In this document: positions 5,813-12,517 of the stretch, piece by piece
Numbering within the stretch: position 1 is the first letter of the stretch
How the letters are laid out: every line of letters starts with the position of its first letter
NCBI RefSeq assembly: GCF_938045465.1
Contig: NZ_CALIBF010000115.1
Span: 1 to 18,676 of the forward strand
Reading direction: 5' to 3'
Length of the DNA stretch: 18,676 nucleotides
Origin: an uncultured Campylobacter sp.
GTDB lineage: Bacteria; Campylobacterota; Campylobacteria; Campylobacterales; Campylobacteraceae
Notes under the pieces: model-generated
Told to the model about the DNA's origin: nothing
The model's input: the letters and a program-made list of their open reading frames with translations, nothing else
The model's database searches: none
Program-made: the position numbers and the translations under genes

Positions 5813-7363
5813 ATGGAAAACGTTTCAAGACGTGATCTGCTCAAAATGAGCCTAGTTGGCGCGGGTGCTTTAGCGCTCGGCTCCGTAAATGCAAATGCTG
5901 CGGTTAACGCTAAAGACGTCAAATTTGACGAAGAGTGGGATGTAGTCATCGTGGGCTCTGGCTTTGCAGGACTTGCAGCTGGTATCACCGCAGCCGAAAA
6001 GGGCAACAAAGTCCTAATCCTAGAAAAAATGGGACGTGTAGGTGGTAACTCTGTTATTAACGGCGGAATTTTCGCAGTTCCAAACAGCGACAAACAAAAA
6101 GCAGAAGGCATCAAAGATAGCAACGAGCTATTTATCAAAGACTGCCTAAAAGCCGGTCGCGGACTAAACCACGTAGATCTCATCGACACCATCGCTACTC
6201 GCGCTCAAGACGCATATAAACTAACTCTAAAATGCGGCGCTAAATACATAGATAAAGTTACTCACGCAGGCGGACACAGCGTACCTAGATCGCTTCAAAC
6301 CGCTAACGGCTCAGGCTCAGGTATCGTTCAGCCGATGGTAGAATACTTTAAAAACCTACAAGGCTGCGAGCTAAGACAAAGAGCTAAATTTGACGAATTT
6401 GTCCTAGGCGAAGACGGCGGCGTAGACGGCGTGATCATCAGAGAGGATTATAAATTTGATCCAAAGAGCCAAAAAGACGACGCCGAAAATACTACCGGAA
6501 CTAAAAAGACTATAAAAGCTAAAAAAGGCGTAGTGCTAGCTGCAGGCGGATTTTGCCGCGACGTATTCTTTAGGCAGGTTCAAGATCCCTCTATTCTACC
6601 TACCACAGATAGCACCAACCACCCAGGAGCTACCGCAGGCGCTATGAAAGAGGCTTTAAGAATCGGCGCAACTCCAGTGCAGCTAAGCTGGATACAGTTT
6701 GGTCCATGGGCATGCCCTGATGAAAAAGGCTTTGGCGTAGGCTCTATGTTTAACGTAAACGGAAGCTTCCGCTACGGAATTTCAGTAGATCCAAGAACCG
6801 GCAAACGCTATATGAACGAGCTAGCAGACCGCCGCACCCGCTCTCAAGCTATGTTTAAAGTAATTGACGCAAAAGCGGATATCTATCCGATCAACTTCTG
6901 CGATAGTGAGGGCGTAAAAAATATGGTCATACCTGAGCACTACACCAAACCGCTGGAATCTGGCGTACTAAAGAAATTTGAAACCCTAGACGAACTAGCG
7001 GCTTTTTATAAAATCCCTGCCGCAGAGCTTAAAAAGACCGTCGAGAGATATAATAGCTTCGTTAAATCGGGCAAAGACGAGGACTTTGGCAAACCTATGG
7101 ATAAAACCACTACAAACGGCGTAGATATCTCTAAACCTCCTTTCTACGCTATGCGCGGTACGCCAAAACTTCACCATACCATGGGCGGTATCGATATCAA
7201 TACCAAAGCTCAGGTCATCTCTTTACAAACCGAGATGCCTATTCCAAGATTATTTGCAGCAGGCGAGATCACAGGTGGCGTACACGGAGCCAGCCGCTTA
7301 GGTAGCGTGGCGATCGCAGATTGTCTAACATTTGGTATGATAGCCGGTGAGAATATTGGCTAA
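5813..7363 (+). CDS. Tat-exported FAD-dependent reductase, flavocytochrome c/fumarate reductase flavin-subunit family
   Basis: A 516-residue protein with a Tat signal (SRRDLLKMS, residues 5-13, cleavage probably after ANA-A near 29) and no haem-binding CXXCH. The FAD Rossmann motif is VVIVGSGFAGLAAG (44-57), with EKMGRVGGNS and NGG after it. C-terminal family motifs: GKRYMNELADRRTRS (330-344, R340 near the position of the catalytic arginine), HHTMGG (454-459) and GEITGGVHGASRLG (484-497). The HPT motif that binds fumarate is not visible; the corresponding stretch reads IQFGPWACP (294-302), and the usual GGN after RLG is replaced by GSV. It is therefore probably a periplasmic reductase for another unsaturated or keto substrate, receiving electrons from a separate cytochrome c encoded elsewhere. 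It is monocistronic, with its own promoter and terminator. Base composition and codon use are more AT-rich and uniform than neighbours, suggesting high expression. Confidence 0.85.
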   Translation: MENVSRRDLLKMSLVGAGALALGSVNANAAVNAKDVKFDEEWDVVIVGSGFAGLAAGITAAEKGNKVLILEKMGRVGGNSVINGGIFAVPNSDKQKAEGIKDSNELFIKDCLKAGRGLNHVDLIDTIATRAQDAYKLTLKCGAKYIDKVTHAGGHSVPRSLQTANGSGSGIVQPMVEYFKNLQGCELRQRAKFDEFVLGEDGGVDGVIIREDYKFDPKSQKDDAENTTGTKKTIKAKKGVVLAAGGFCRDVFFRQVQDPSILPTTDSTNHPGATAGAMKEALRIGATPVQLSWIQFGPWACPDEKGFGVGSMFNVNGSFRYGISVDPRTGKRYMNELADRRTRSQAMFKVIDAKADIYPINFCDSEGVKNMVIPEHYTKPLESGVLKKFETLDELAAFYKIPAAELKKTVERYNSFVKSGKDEDFGKPMDKTTTNGVDISKPPFYAMRGTPKLHHTMGGIDINTKAQVISLQTEMPIPRLFAAGEITGGVHGASRLGSVAIADCLTFGMIAGENIG

Positions 7364-7369
7364 TTTGCG

Positions 7370-7389
7370 GCGTCTTTCGGACGCTTTTT
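7370..7389 (+). terminator. Rho-independent terminator of the flavoprotein gene
   Basis: GCGTC-TTTCG-GACGC followed by TTTTT, starting 7 bases after the TAA stop. A perfect 5-bp GC-rich stem plus U-run. Confidence 0.85.
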
Positions 7390-7398
7390 GCGGGTTTC

Positions 7399-7449
7399 GT
7401 TAAAATTTGACTTGATAGGCTATACGCCTTATCTTCGTCAAATTTTAAC
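7399..7449. repeat. Long imperfect hairpin (13-bp perfect outer arms)
   Basis: GTTAAAATTTGAC at 7399-7411 and its exact reverse complement GTCAAATTTTAAC at 7437-7449 enclose a second paired segment, GATAGGC / GCCTTATC with one bulged A. The whole 51-base element can fold into one extended stem on either strand. It lies just past the flavoprotein terminator. No coding function is seen. Confidence 0.7.
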
Positions 7450-7452
7450 TTC

Positions 7453-7485
7453 TTCTGCTTGCAGCTGCGAGCTTGCGAAGCAGAA
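7453..7485. repeat. Second adjacent inverted repeat
   Basis: TTCTGCTT at 7453-7460 pairs with AAGCAGAA at 7478-7485; the loop contains the palindrome GCAGCTGC. It follows the 51-base hairpin after only 3 bases, so the two form a structured block. Confidence 0.55.
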
Positions 7486-7702
7486 AACCCAAAAATCGCC
7501 TCGAAATACTTGCAAATTTTATTTTATATCGCAGGATGAATTCCTTCTGTGATACTTTTACCTAATAAACTTGAAATTTTATAAATCACCTCTGTCAAAA
7601 TTTTAAAAATATATGAGCTAAAGTTTTGTCATGCAGGCGAAATTTTGTATCACGTCTTACTAAAATTTAGAATTTTTAATAAAAATTATATATTCCGCAC
7701 GA

Positions 7703-7732
7703 TATAATCGCGCATCTGCTCGCAGCGCGAGC
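7703..7732 (+). promoter_or_regulatory. Promoter and leader hairpin of the cystine-type ABC operon
   Basis: A TATAAT -10 box at 7703-7708 lies 50 bases before ATG 7758, with AT-rich DNA upstream and no clear -35, as usual in Campylobacter. At the expected transcript start a perfect hairpin GCTCG-CAGCG-CGAGC (7718-7732) would sit at the 5' end of the mRNA, where it could stabilise the transcript or take part in regulation. The promoter is well supported; the hairpin's role is a guess. Confidence 0.65.
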
Positions 7733-7757
7733 GATAGCTAAATTTCAAGGAGATGTA

Positions 7758-8501
7758 ATGAAAATATTTAAAGCCCTGCTCGCAACAGCGCTGATCACCG
7801 CCACCCTAAGCGCTAAGACGCTCAAAGAGGGCACGCTCGTAATAGCCACGGAGGGGACTTACTCGCCGTATTCTTTCTATGACGAGAAAAATAATCTTAC
7901 CGGCTTTGATGTCGATATCGCTCGCGCGCTGGCAAAAGAGCTAGGGCTAAAGGCGGAATTTTTAACCGCGCCGTGGGATGCGATGCTCGCGGCATTTGAC
8001 GCAGGCAAAGCGGACATAGCGATGAATCAAGTAAGCATCACGCAGGAGCGCAAGAAAAAATATAATTTCAGCGAGCCTTATACCGTGGCTTATGCTGCGC
8101 TAGTAGTGCGAGCTGATAACGAGGAGATTAAGAGTTTTGCGGATCTTAAAGGCAAAAAAAGCGTCCACTCCGCTACCAGTAACTGGGCAGACATGGCGCG
8201 CAGCTATGGCGCCGAGATCGTTACGGCAGACGGATTTAGCAAGGGCGTGGAGCTCATCATAGCTCGTCGCGCAGACGCTACGATCAACGATAACATCACA
8301 TTTTTTGACTATATGAAGCAGCGCCCGAACGCCCCGCTAAAGATCGCAGCTCAAGGCAATGAGCCGATCTATTCAGCTGTGCTGCTTAAAAAGGATAATG
8401 AGCTGACGGCGCAGATAAATTCCGCGCTAAAATCGCTAAAGCAAAAAGGCGTGCTGAAAGAAATTTCACTTAAATATTTTGGCAAAGACATTACGGAGTA
8501 A
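7758..8501 (+). CDS. Amino-acid (cystine-type) ABC transporter substrate-binding protein, copy 1
   Basis: A 247-residue periplasmic binding protein with a Sec signal peptide (MKIFKALLATALITATLSA). It belongs to the polar amino-acid SBP_bac_3 family and most resembles the cystine-binding FliY/TcyA group: FDVDIARALAKELG, PWDAMLAAFDAGKAD, NQVSITQERKKKYNFSEPYT, SATSNWADM. A strong Shine-Dalgarno (AAGGAG) precedes ATG 7758. It is the first gene of an operon with a second, closely similar binding protein, a permease, an ATPase and a cystathionine enzyme. The context supports cystine or another sulfur amino acid as ligand; this is inferred, since family members also bind cysteine, glutamine or arginine. 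Confidence 0.87.
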   Translation: MKIFKALLATALITATLSAKTLKEGTLVIATEGTYSPYSFYDEKNNLTGFDVDIARALAKELGLKAEFLTAPWDAMLAAFDAGKADIAMNQVSITQERKKKYNFSEPYTVAYAALVVRADNEEIKSFADLKGKKSVHSATSNWADMARSYGAEIVTADGFSKGVELIIARRADATINDNITFFDYMKQRPNAPLKIAAQGNEPIYSAVLLKKDNELTAQINSALKSLKQKGVLKEISLKYFGKDITE

Positions 8502-8511
8502 ATTTTACGAC

Positions 8512-8526
8512 CGCTTAGTTGAAGCG
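8512..8526 (+). promoter_or_regulatory. Intercistronic hairpin between the two binding-protein genes
   Basis: CGCTT-AGTTG-AAGCG, a short stem 10 bases after the first binding-protein stop. Such hairpins often protect the upstream mRNA or cause partial termination, which would give more binding protein than permease. No strong U-run follows. Low confidence. Confidence 0.3.
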
Positions 8527-8594
8527 TGGAATTTTAAACTTGGTTGGGCGGAATTTCGCATTTTAAATTTCGCTCATAAAATTTTGGAGGAATT

Positions 8595-9344
8595 ATGAAA
8601 AATTTAATAAAAACTTTGCTTGCGTGCGCACTTTTAATATGCGGCGCAAACTCTAAAACGCTACGCGAAGGTACGCTTAAAGTAGCTACGGAAGGCACCT
8701 TTTCGCCATTTTCGTATTATAACGACAAAAATGAGCTCGTAGGATACGACGTAGATGTCGCGCGCGCAGTCGCCGAAAAACTTGGCCTAAAAATAGAATT
8801 TCTAACCGCGCCTTGGGATGCGATGCTTGCAGCATTTGATGCAGGCAAAGCAGACGCTGTGTTTAATCAAGTAAGCATCACTGATGAGCGCAAGAAAAAA
8901 TATGAGTATTCTGTGCCCTACACCGTCGTTTACGGAGCTATCATCGTGCATAAAGATAACAACGACATTAAAAGCTTCGAGGATTTAAAAGGCAAGAAAA
9001 ATGCAGACTCCGCTACCAGCAACTGGGCGCAAGTCGCTAAAAAATACGGCGCGCAAAACGTAACCGTCGATAGTTTCGCTAAAAGTATGGAGCTACTGAT
9101 CGCTCGCCGCGTAGATACCGTCGTGCGCGATAATACCGTATTTTACGACTTTTTAAAGCAGCGTCCGGACGCTCCGATTAAGATCGCTGCAAAGCTAAAA
9201 GATGTCGATTATAGCGCTGCAATCGTGCAAAAAGGCAATAAAGAGCTCGCAGATCAAATCAGCAAAGCCTTAAACGAACTCAAAGCCGAGGGCAAGCTAA
9301 AAGAAATTTCGCTTAAATATTTCGGCAAAGATGTGAGTGAATGA
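8595..9344 (+). CDS. Amino-acid (cystine-type) ABC transporter substrate-binding protein, copy 2
   Basis: A 249-residue paralogue of the preceding protein, alignable end to end and by eye more than half identical, with its own Sec signal (MKNLIKTLLACALLICGANS). Shared blocks include FLTAPWDAMLAAFDAGKAD, NQVSIT.ERKKKY, SATSNWA and LKEISLKYFGKD. Differences fall near expected ligand contacts: FNQV for MNQV, DSATSNWAQVA for HSATSNWADMA, and VVRDNTVFYDF for TINDNITFFDY. This suggests altered ligand preference or affinity. Good Shine-Dalgarno (GGAGG) before ATG 8595. The stop overlaps the permease start (ATGA), so this copy is the one translationally coupled to the transporter. Confidence 0.87.
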   Translation: MKNLIKTLLACALLICGANSKTLREGTLKVATEGTFSPFSYYNDKNELVGYDVDVARAVAEKLGLKIEFLTAPWDAMLAAFDAGKADAVFNQVSITDERKKKYEYSVPYTVVYGAIIVHKDNNDIKSFEDLKGKKNADSATSNWAQVAKKYGAQNVTVDSFAKSMELLIARRVDTVVRDNTVFYDFLKQRPDAPIKIAAKLKDVDYSAAIVQKGNKELADQISKALNELKAEGKLKEISLKYFGKDVSE

Positions 9345-10009
9345 ACGAAACAAGCAGAATCCTAGAGCTTGTTAGCAGCTCGCTAGAGCCGATGGCGCTA
9401 GCCCTGCTGCAAGTTACGATCCCGCTTACGATAATCTCATTTCTGCTCGGGCTCGTGCTTGCGGTGCTGACGGCGGTCGCACGCATCGCAAATTTTAAAA
9501 TTTTAAAGCAGCTAAGCGAAATTTATATTTGGATTTTTCGCGGCACTCCGCTTTTGGTGCAGCTTTTTATCGTCTATTTCGGGCTTCCAATCATCGGGAT
9601 CACGCTTGATGTTTGGGCTGCTGCGATCATTACCTTTAGCCTCAATATCGGCGCTTACGCTTCAGAGGCGGTGCGAGCTGCGATCCTATCAGTGCCAAAG
9701 GGGCAATGGGAGGCGGCTACCTCGCTAGGCATGAGCTACGCTCAAATTCTGCGCCGCATCATCGCTCCGCAAGCAGCGCGCATATCACTGCCGCCGCTAT
9801 CAAATATATTTATTTCTACGCTTAAAGACACTTCGCTCGTAGCCTCGATTACGATGGTCGATATGTTTATGGTCGCTCAACGTATCGCCGCACGGGCATT
9901 CGATCCGCTTACGTTATACGTGCTGGCGGCGCTATTTTATCTAGCAGTCTGCACCCTTCTTACGTTCTTACAATCCAAGCTAGAGCGACGATTTTCAAGG
10001 TTCGTGTGA
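9341..10009 (+). CDS. Polar amino-acid ABC transporter permease (HisM/TcyB type)
   Basis: A 222-residue integral membrane protein with about five helices, the usual size for this permease class. The cytoplasmic EAA loop that docks the ATPase is visible as EAATSLGMSYAQILRRIIAPQA, and IFRGTPLLVQLFIVYFGLP is typical of the family. It starts inside the stop of the second binding protein and its own stop overlaps the ATPase start. Only one permease gene is present, so it presumably works as a homodimer serving both binding proteins. Confidence 0.92.
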   Translation: MNETSRILELVSSSLEPMALALLQVTIPLTIISFLLGLVLAVLTAVARIANFKILKQLSEIYIWIFRGTPLLVQLFIVYFGLPIIGITLDVWAAAIITFSLNIGAYASEAVRAAILSVPKGQWEAATSLGMSYAQILRRIIAPQAARISLPPLSNIFISTLKDTSLVASITMVDMFMVAQRIAARAFDPLTLYVLAALFYLAVCTLLTFLQSKLERRFSRFV

Positions 10010-10743
10010 TGATAAAATTTACGAACTTAACTAAGCGCTTCGGCGATCACGTCGTGCTAAATGGGCTAAGCTTAGAATTTCGCGACGGGCAAACGACAGT
10101 GATTTTAGGAAGCTCCGGCTCTGGCAAATCCACGATGCTGCGCTGCATAAATCTGCTCGAAATTCCAAGCGGCGGCGAGCTACAGCTAGGCGAGTTTAAG
10201 ATAAATTTCGACGCTCAGCATAAAACAAGCGAATATCATCCGTTCCGCGCGCATACGGGCATGGTTTTTCAAAGCTTCAATCTCTTTCCGCACCTCAACG
10301 TCTTACAAAACGTCATCGAAGCGCCCGTACACGTGCTAAAGCAGCCACGCGAGCTTGCCGAGGCAAATGCAATGACGCTTCTAAAAAAGGTCGGCATGGC
10401 GGATAAAGCTGGCGCGTATCCGGCTCGCCTCTCCGGCGGTCAGAGCCAGCGCGTGGCGATCGCGCGGGCGCTTGCGATGCAGCCTGAATTTTTGCTACTG
10501 GATGAGCCTACGAGCGCGCTTGATCCCGAGCTTGAGGCGCAGGTGCTAAAGACTATCGCCGAGCTTGCCGCAGAGGATCGCTCGCTTATCATCGTCACGC
10601 ACAATATGGGCTTTGCGCGCAAGATCGCAGATAGAATTTTATTCTTAGACGGCGGAGTTATCGCATTCGACGGCGACGCAGAGGAATTCTTCGGTAGCAG
10701 CGATGAGCGCATAGCTAAATTTATCGGAGCGATGAGCTTTTAA
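10009..10743 (+). CDS. Polar amino-acid ABC transporter ATP-binding protein (GlnQ/TcyC type)
   Basis: A 244-residue cytoplasmic ATPase. Walker A is GSSGSGKS (34-41), the Q-loop glutamine is Q88, the signature is LSGGQ (141-145), Walker B is FLLLDEP (161-167, catalytic E166) and the switch is H198 in VTHNM. The sequence is complete and should be active. ATG 10009 overlaps the permease stop (TGATG) with AAGG upstream; a GTG at 10006 would add one residue and is the less likely start. It energises the adjacent permease. Confidence 0.94.
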   Translation: MIKFTNLTKRFGDHVVLNGLSLEFRDGQTTVILGSSGSGKSTMLRCINLLEIPSGGELQLGEFKINFDAQHKTSEYHPFRAHTGMVFQSFNLFPHLNVLQNVIEAPVHVLKQPRELAEANAMTLLKKVGMADKAGAYPARLSGGQSQRVAIARALAMQPEFLLLDEPTSALDPELEAQVLKTIAELAAEDRSLIIVTHNMGFARKIADRILFLDGGVIAFDGDAEEFFGSSDERIAKFIGAMSF

Positions 10744-10768
10744 ATCCATTAAATTTTAAGGAGAAAAG

Positions 10769-11905
10769 ATGAAAATAGATACCCTAATCGTAAAGGGCAT
10801 AGAGGCTAAGTCCAACCCCCACAACGCGGTGATTCCGCCGATATATCTAGCCAGCACCTTCGTGCAAGAAAGCCTGGATGATTTCGGCAAATACGCCTAT
10901 TCACGCGGCGCAAATCCTACGCGCAACGCCTTCGAGGAACTTTTTGCAAAATTTGAAGGTAGCAAATACGCCTTCGCGCTAGCCTCGGGTATGGCGGCTA
11001 CGAGCGCTGCGTTTTCGCTGCTTAAAAGCGGCGATCGCGTGCTGCTAAATAACAACGTCTACGGCGGTACCTATCGCTACGTAAGCGGGATTTTTAAAAA
11101 TCAAGGGATCAATTACGACTTGGTGGATGATCTAAATTTGATCACCGAAATTCCAAGCGACGTTAAAATGGTGTTCATCGAGACGCCATCAAATCCACTT
11201 TTGCGAGTAACCGATATTGAGCGCATCAGCGAGCTCGCGCATAAAAACGGTGCGCTTGTGGTTATGGACAATACCTTTTTGACCCCATATTATCAGCGCC
11301 CGCTAGAACACGGCGCAGACGTCGTGGTTTATAGCGCGACCAAATACATAGGCGGACATGCCGATCTGATCGCCGGCATCGTTACGGCGAATGACGACGA
11401 GCTTGCCGCAAGAATTCAGTTTATGAAAAACACTCTGGGCGCGACGCTATCGCCTACCGACGCGTATTCGCTCATACGTGGGCTTAAAACGCTAAGCGTG
11501 CGCTTCGACCGCCAGAGCGAAAATACGCTAAAGATAATAGAATTTTTACGCGACAATCCTGCAGTAGAGGCGGTAAATTTTGCAGGCTCGCACTCTGCGA
11601 GCGAAAAAGAGATACAAGATCGCCAAGCTAGCGGCATCGGAGCGGTCATCTCGCTGGTGCTTAAGCCGCAATACGACTATAAAACCTTTGCGCGCAGCCT
11701 TGAGCTATTTGATCTAGCCGTGAGCCTGGGCGGCGTAGAGAGCCTGATCTGCCACCCCGCGTCGATGACGCACGAGAGCTATCCGCGCGAGCTGCAAGAG
11801 CGCATCGGCATCAGTCAAAATTTGCTGCGCCTAGCCATAGGCATCGAAAACGCGGACGATCTCATAGCAGACCTTGCCGCCGCGCTAGAAAAATCTAAAA
11901 AATAG
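10769..11905 (+). CDS. Cystathionine gamma-synthase/gamma-lyase family PLP enzyme
   Basis: A 378-residue cytoplasmic enzyme of the Cys/Met metabolism PLP family. Visible: YSRGANPTR (44-52, phosphate and substrate contacts from the neighbouring subunit), ASGMAATSAA, VVMDNTF (D167 to the PLP ring), SATKYIGGHADL with the Schiff-base lysine K192, and SLGGVESLICHPASMTH (E324 region). Length is typical. The family includes cystathionine gamma-synthase (methionine synthesis), cystathionine gamma-lyase (cysteine from cystathionine, or cystine desulfuration) and relatives; sequence alone does not decide. It follows the transporter by 25 bases with its own strong Shine-Dalgarno (AAGGAG), so it is very likely cotranscribed. 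That favours use of an imported sulfur amino acid. Confidence 0.9.
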   Translation: MKIDTLIVKGIEAKSNPHNAVIPPIYLASTFVQESLDDFGKYAYSRGANPTRNAFEELFAKFEGSKYAFALASGMAATSAAFSLLKSGDRVLLNNNVYGGTYRYVSGIFKNQGINYDLVDDLNLITEIPSDVKMVFIETPSNPLLRVTDIERISELAHKNGALVVMDNTFLTPYYQRPLEHGADVVVYSATKYIGGHADLIAGIVTANDDELAARIQFMKNTLGATLSPTDAYSLIRGLKTLSVRFDRQSENTLKIIEFLRDNPAVEAVNFAGSHSASEKEIQDRQASGIGAVISLVLKPQYDYKTFARSLELFDLAVSLGGVESLICHPASMTHESYPRELQERIGISQNLLRLAIGIENADDLIADLAAALEKSKK

Positions 11906-11979
11906 GCGGCGCGAAATTTGCGCAAGCTCGTAAAATTTGCGCGGGCGCGCATAATTCATGCCAAAATTTAGTCCGAAAT

Positions 11980-12009
11980 CCTTATAGCTTCGCTCGTGAG
12001 GCTATAAGG
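11980..12009. terminator. Hairpin in the convergent spacer, possible bidirectional terminator
   Basis: CCTTATAGC (11980-11988) and GCTATAAGG (12001-12009) are exact reverse complements. The inner TTC/GAG adds three more pairs with one wobble, giving about 12 bp and a 6-base loop. No U-run follows on either strand, so intrinsic termination is uncertain; a processing or structural role is equally possible. Confidence 0.45.
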
Positions 12010-12013
12010 GCGT

Positions 12014-12053
12014 GGTCTTTACGAGCCGGCGCGCAGGGCGGTTTAAAAAGACC
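12014..12053. repeat. Inverted repeat next to the 11980 hairpin
   Basis: GGTCTTT (12014-12020) and AAAGACC (12047-12053) pair across a GC-rich 26-base interior. It starts 5 bases after the previous hairpin, so both could stack in one transcript. Confidence 0.4.
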
Positions 12054-12517
12054 CGCCGCCGATTATTTCATCTTACAAAAATCTTTTTTCGCAAAACCTA
12101 TACCCATTTTCTCGCGAGCTAAATTTTGTATGAATTTTCACTCGTTAAATTTCATGAGGCGCGTGGCTTTGTGTAAAATTTAAATTTAAAAATTCCGCCA
12201 CTACGTCGTTGAAATGAAATTTTAATTTATACGCACGGCAAAATTTATCCAGATCTCTTGCTAAAACGCATCGTTTAAATTTAATTCGGATAAATCTATC
12301 TAACCGCCGTTTGATATTGCTAAGCGGAGAGCTTAAATTTAATCAAAATTTTAAAGGCGGCGGCGATCTGTGCCGCACCACGCCAGCCGCTCGGTCTAAA
12401 TTTAGCGCAATTAAATTTATCAAACGAACGAATTTAGGCCCCGTCCTGCTCAAAATTTAAAATTCTACGCGCCGTTTAAATTCCGCTTAAATTCTAGCCG
12501 CTTTAAATTTAGCGGAG

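Larger units (their letters stand above)
7390..7702. other. Non-coding spacer before the ABC transporter operon
   Basis: About 310 bases without a credible gene on either strand. The first third holds the two inverted repeats. A weaker hairpin follows at 7528-7553 (9 bp with two G-U pairs). The rest is AT-rich with several AAATTT motifs and leads into the promoter of the next operon. No riboswitch or T-box pattern was recognised. Confidence 0.6.
11906..12517. other. 612-bp non-coding spacer between convergent genes, AAATTT-rich
   Basis: No credible gene on either strand. It separates the plus-strand PLP enzyme gene from minus-strand polA. I count 16 copies of AAATTT, far above chance. Apart from the hairpins at 11980-12053, a short dyad CCGCT/AGCGG (12498-12515) directly follows the polA stop on the minus strand but lacks a U-run. 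It may hold termination signals for both genes. Confidence 0.7.

Noticed and set aside
5813..7363. Calling the flavoprotein a fumarate or urocanate reductase outright
   Set aside because: The fumarate-contact HPT motif is not seen and I cannot show urocanate-specific residues, so only the family is named.
7364..7757. Riboswitch or T-box ahead of the sulfur amino-acid operon
   Set aside because: Hairpins are present, but no SAM-riboswitch core or T-box sequence could be recognised, and the structured part lies upstream of the promoter.
7399..12053. Inverted repeats as insertion-sequence ends or a CRISPR array
   Set aside because: No transposase, no target-site duplication, and no regularly spaced direct repeats were found.
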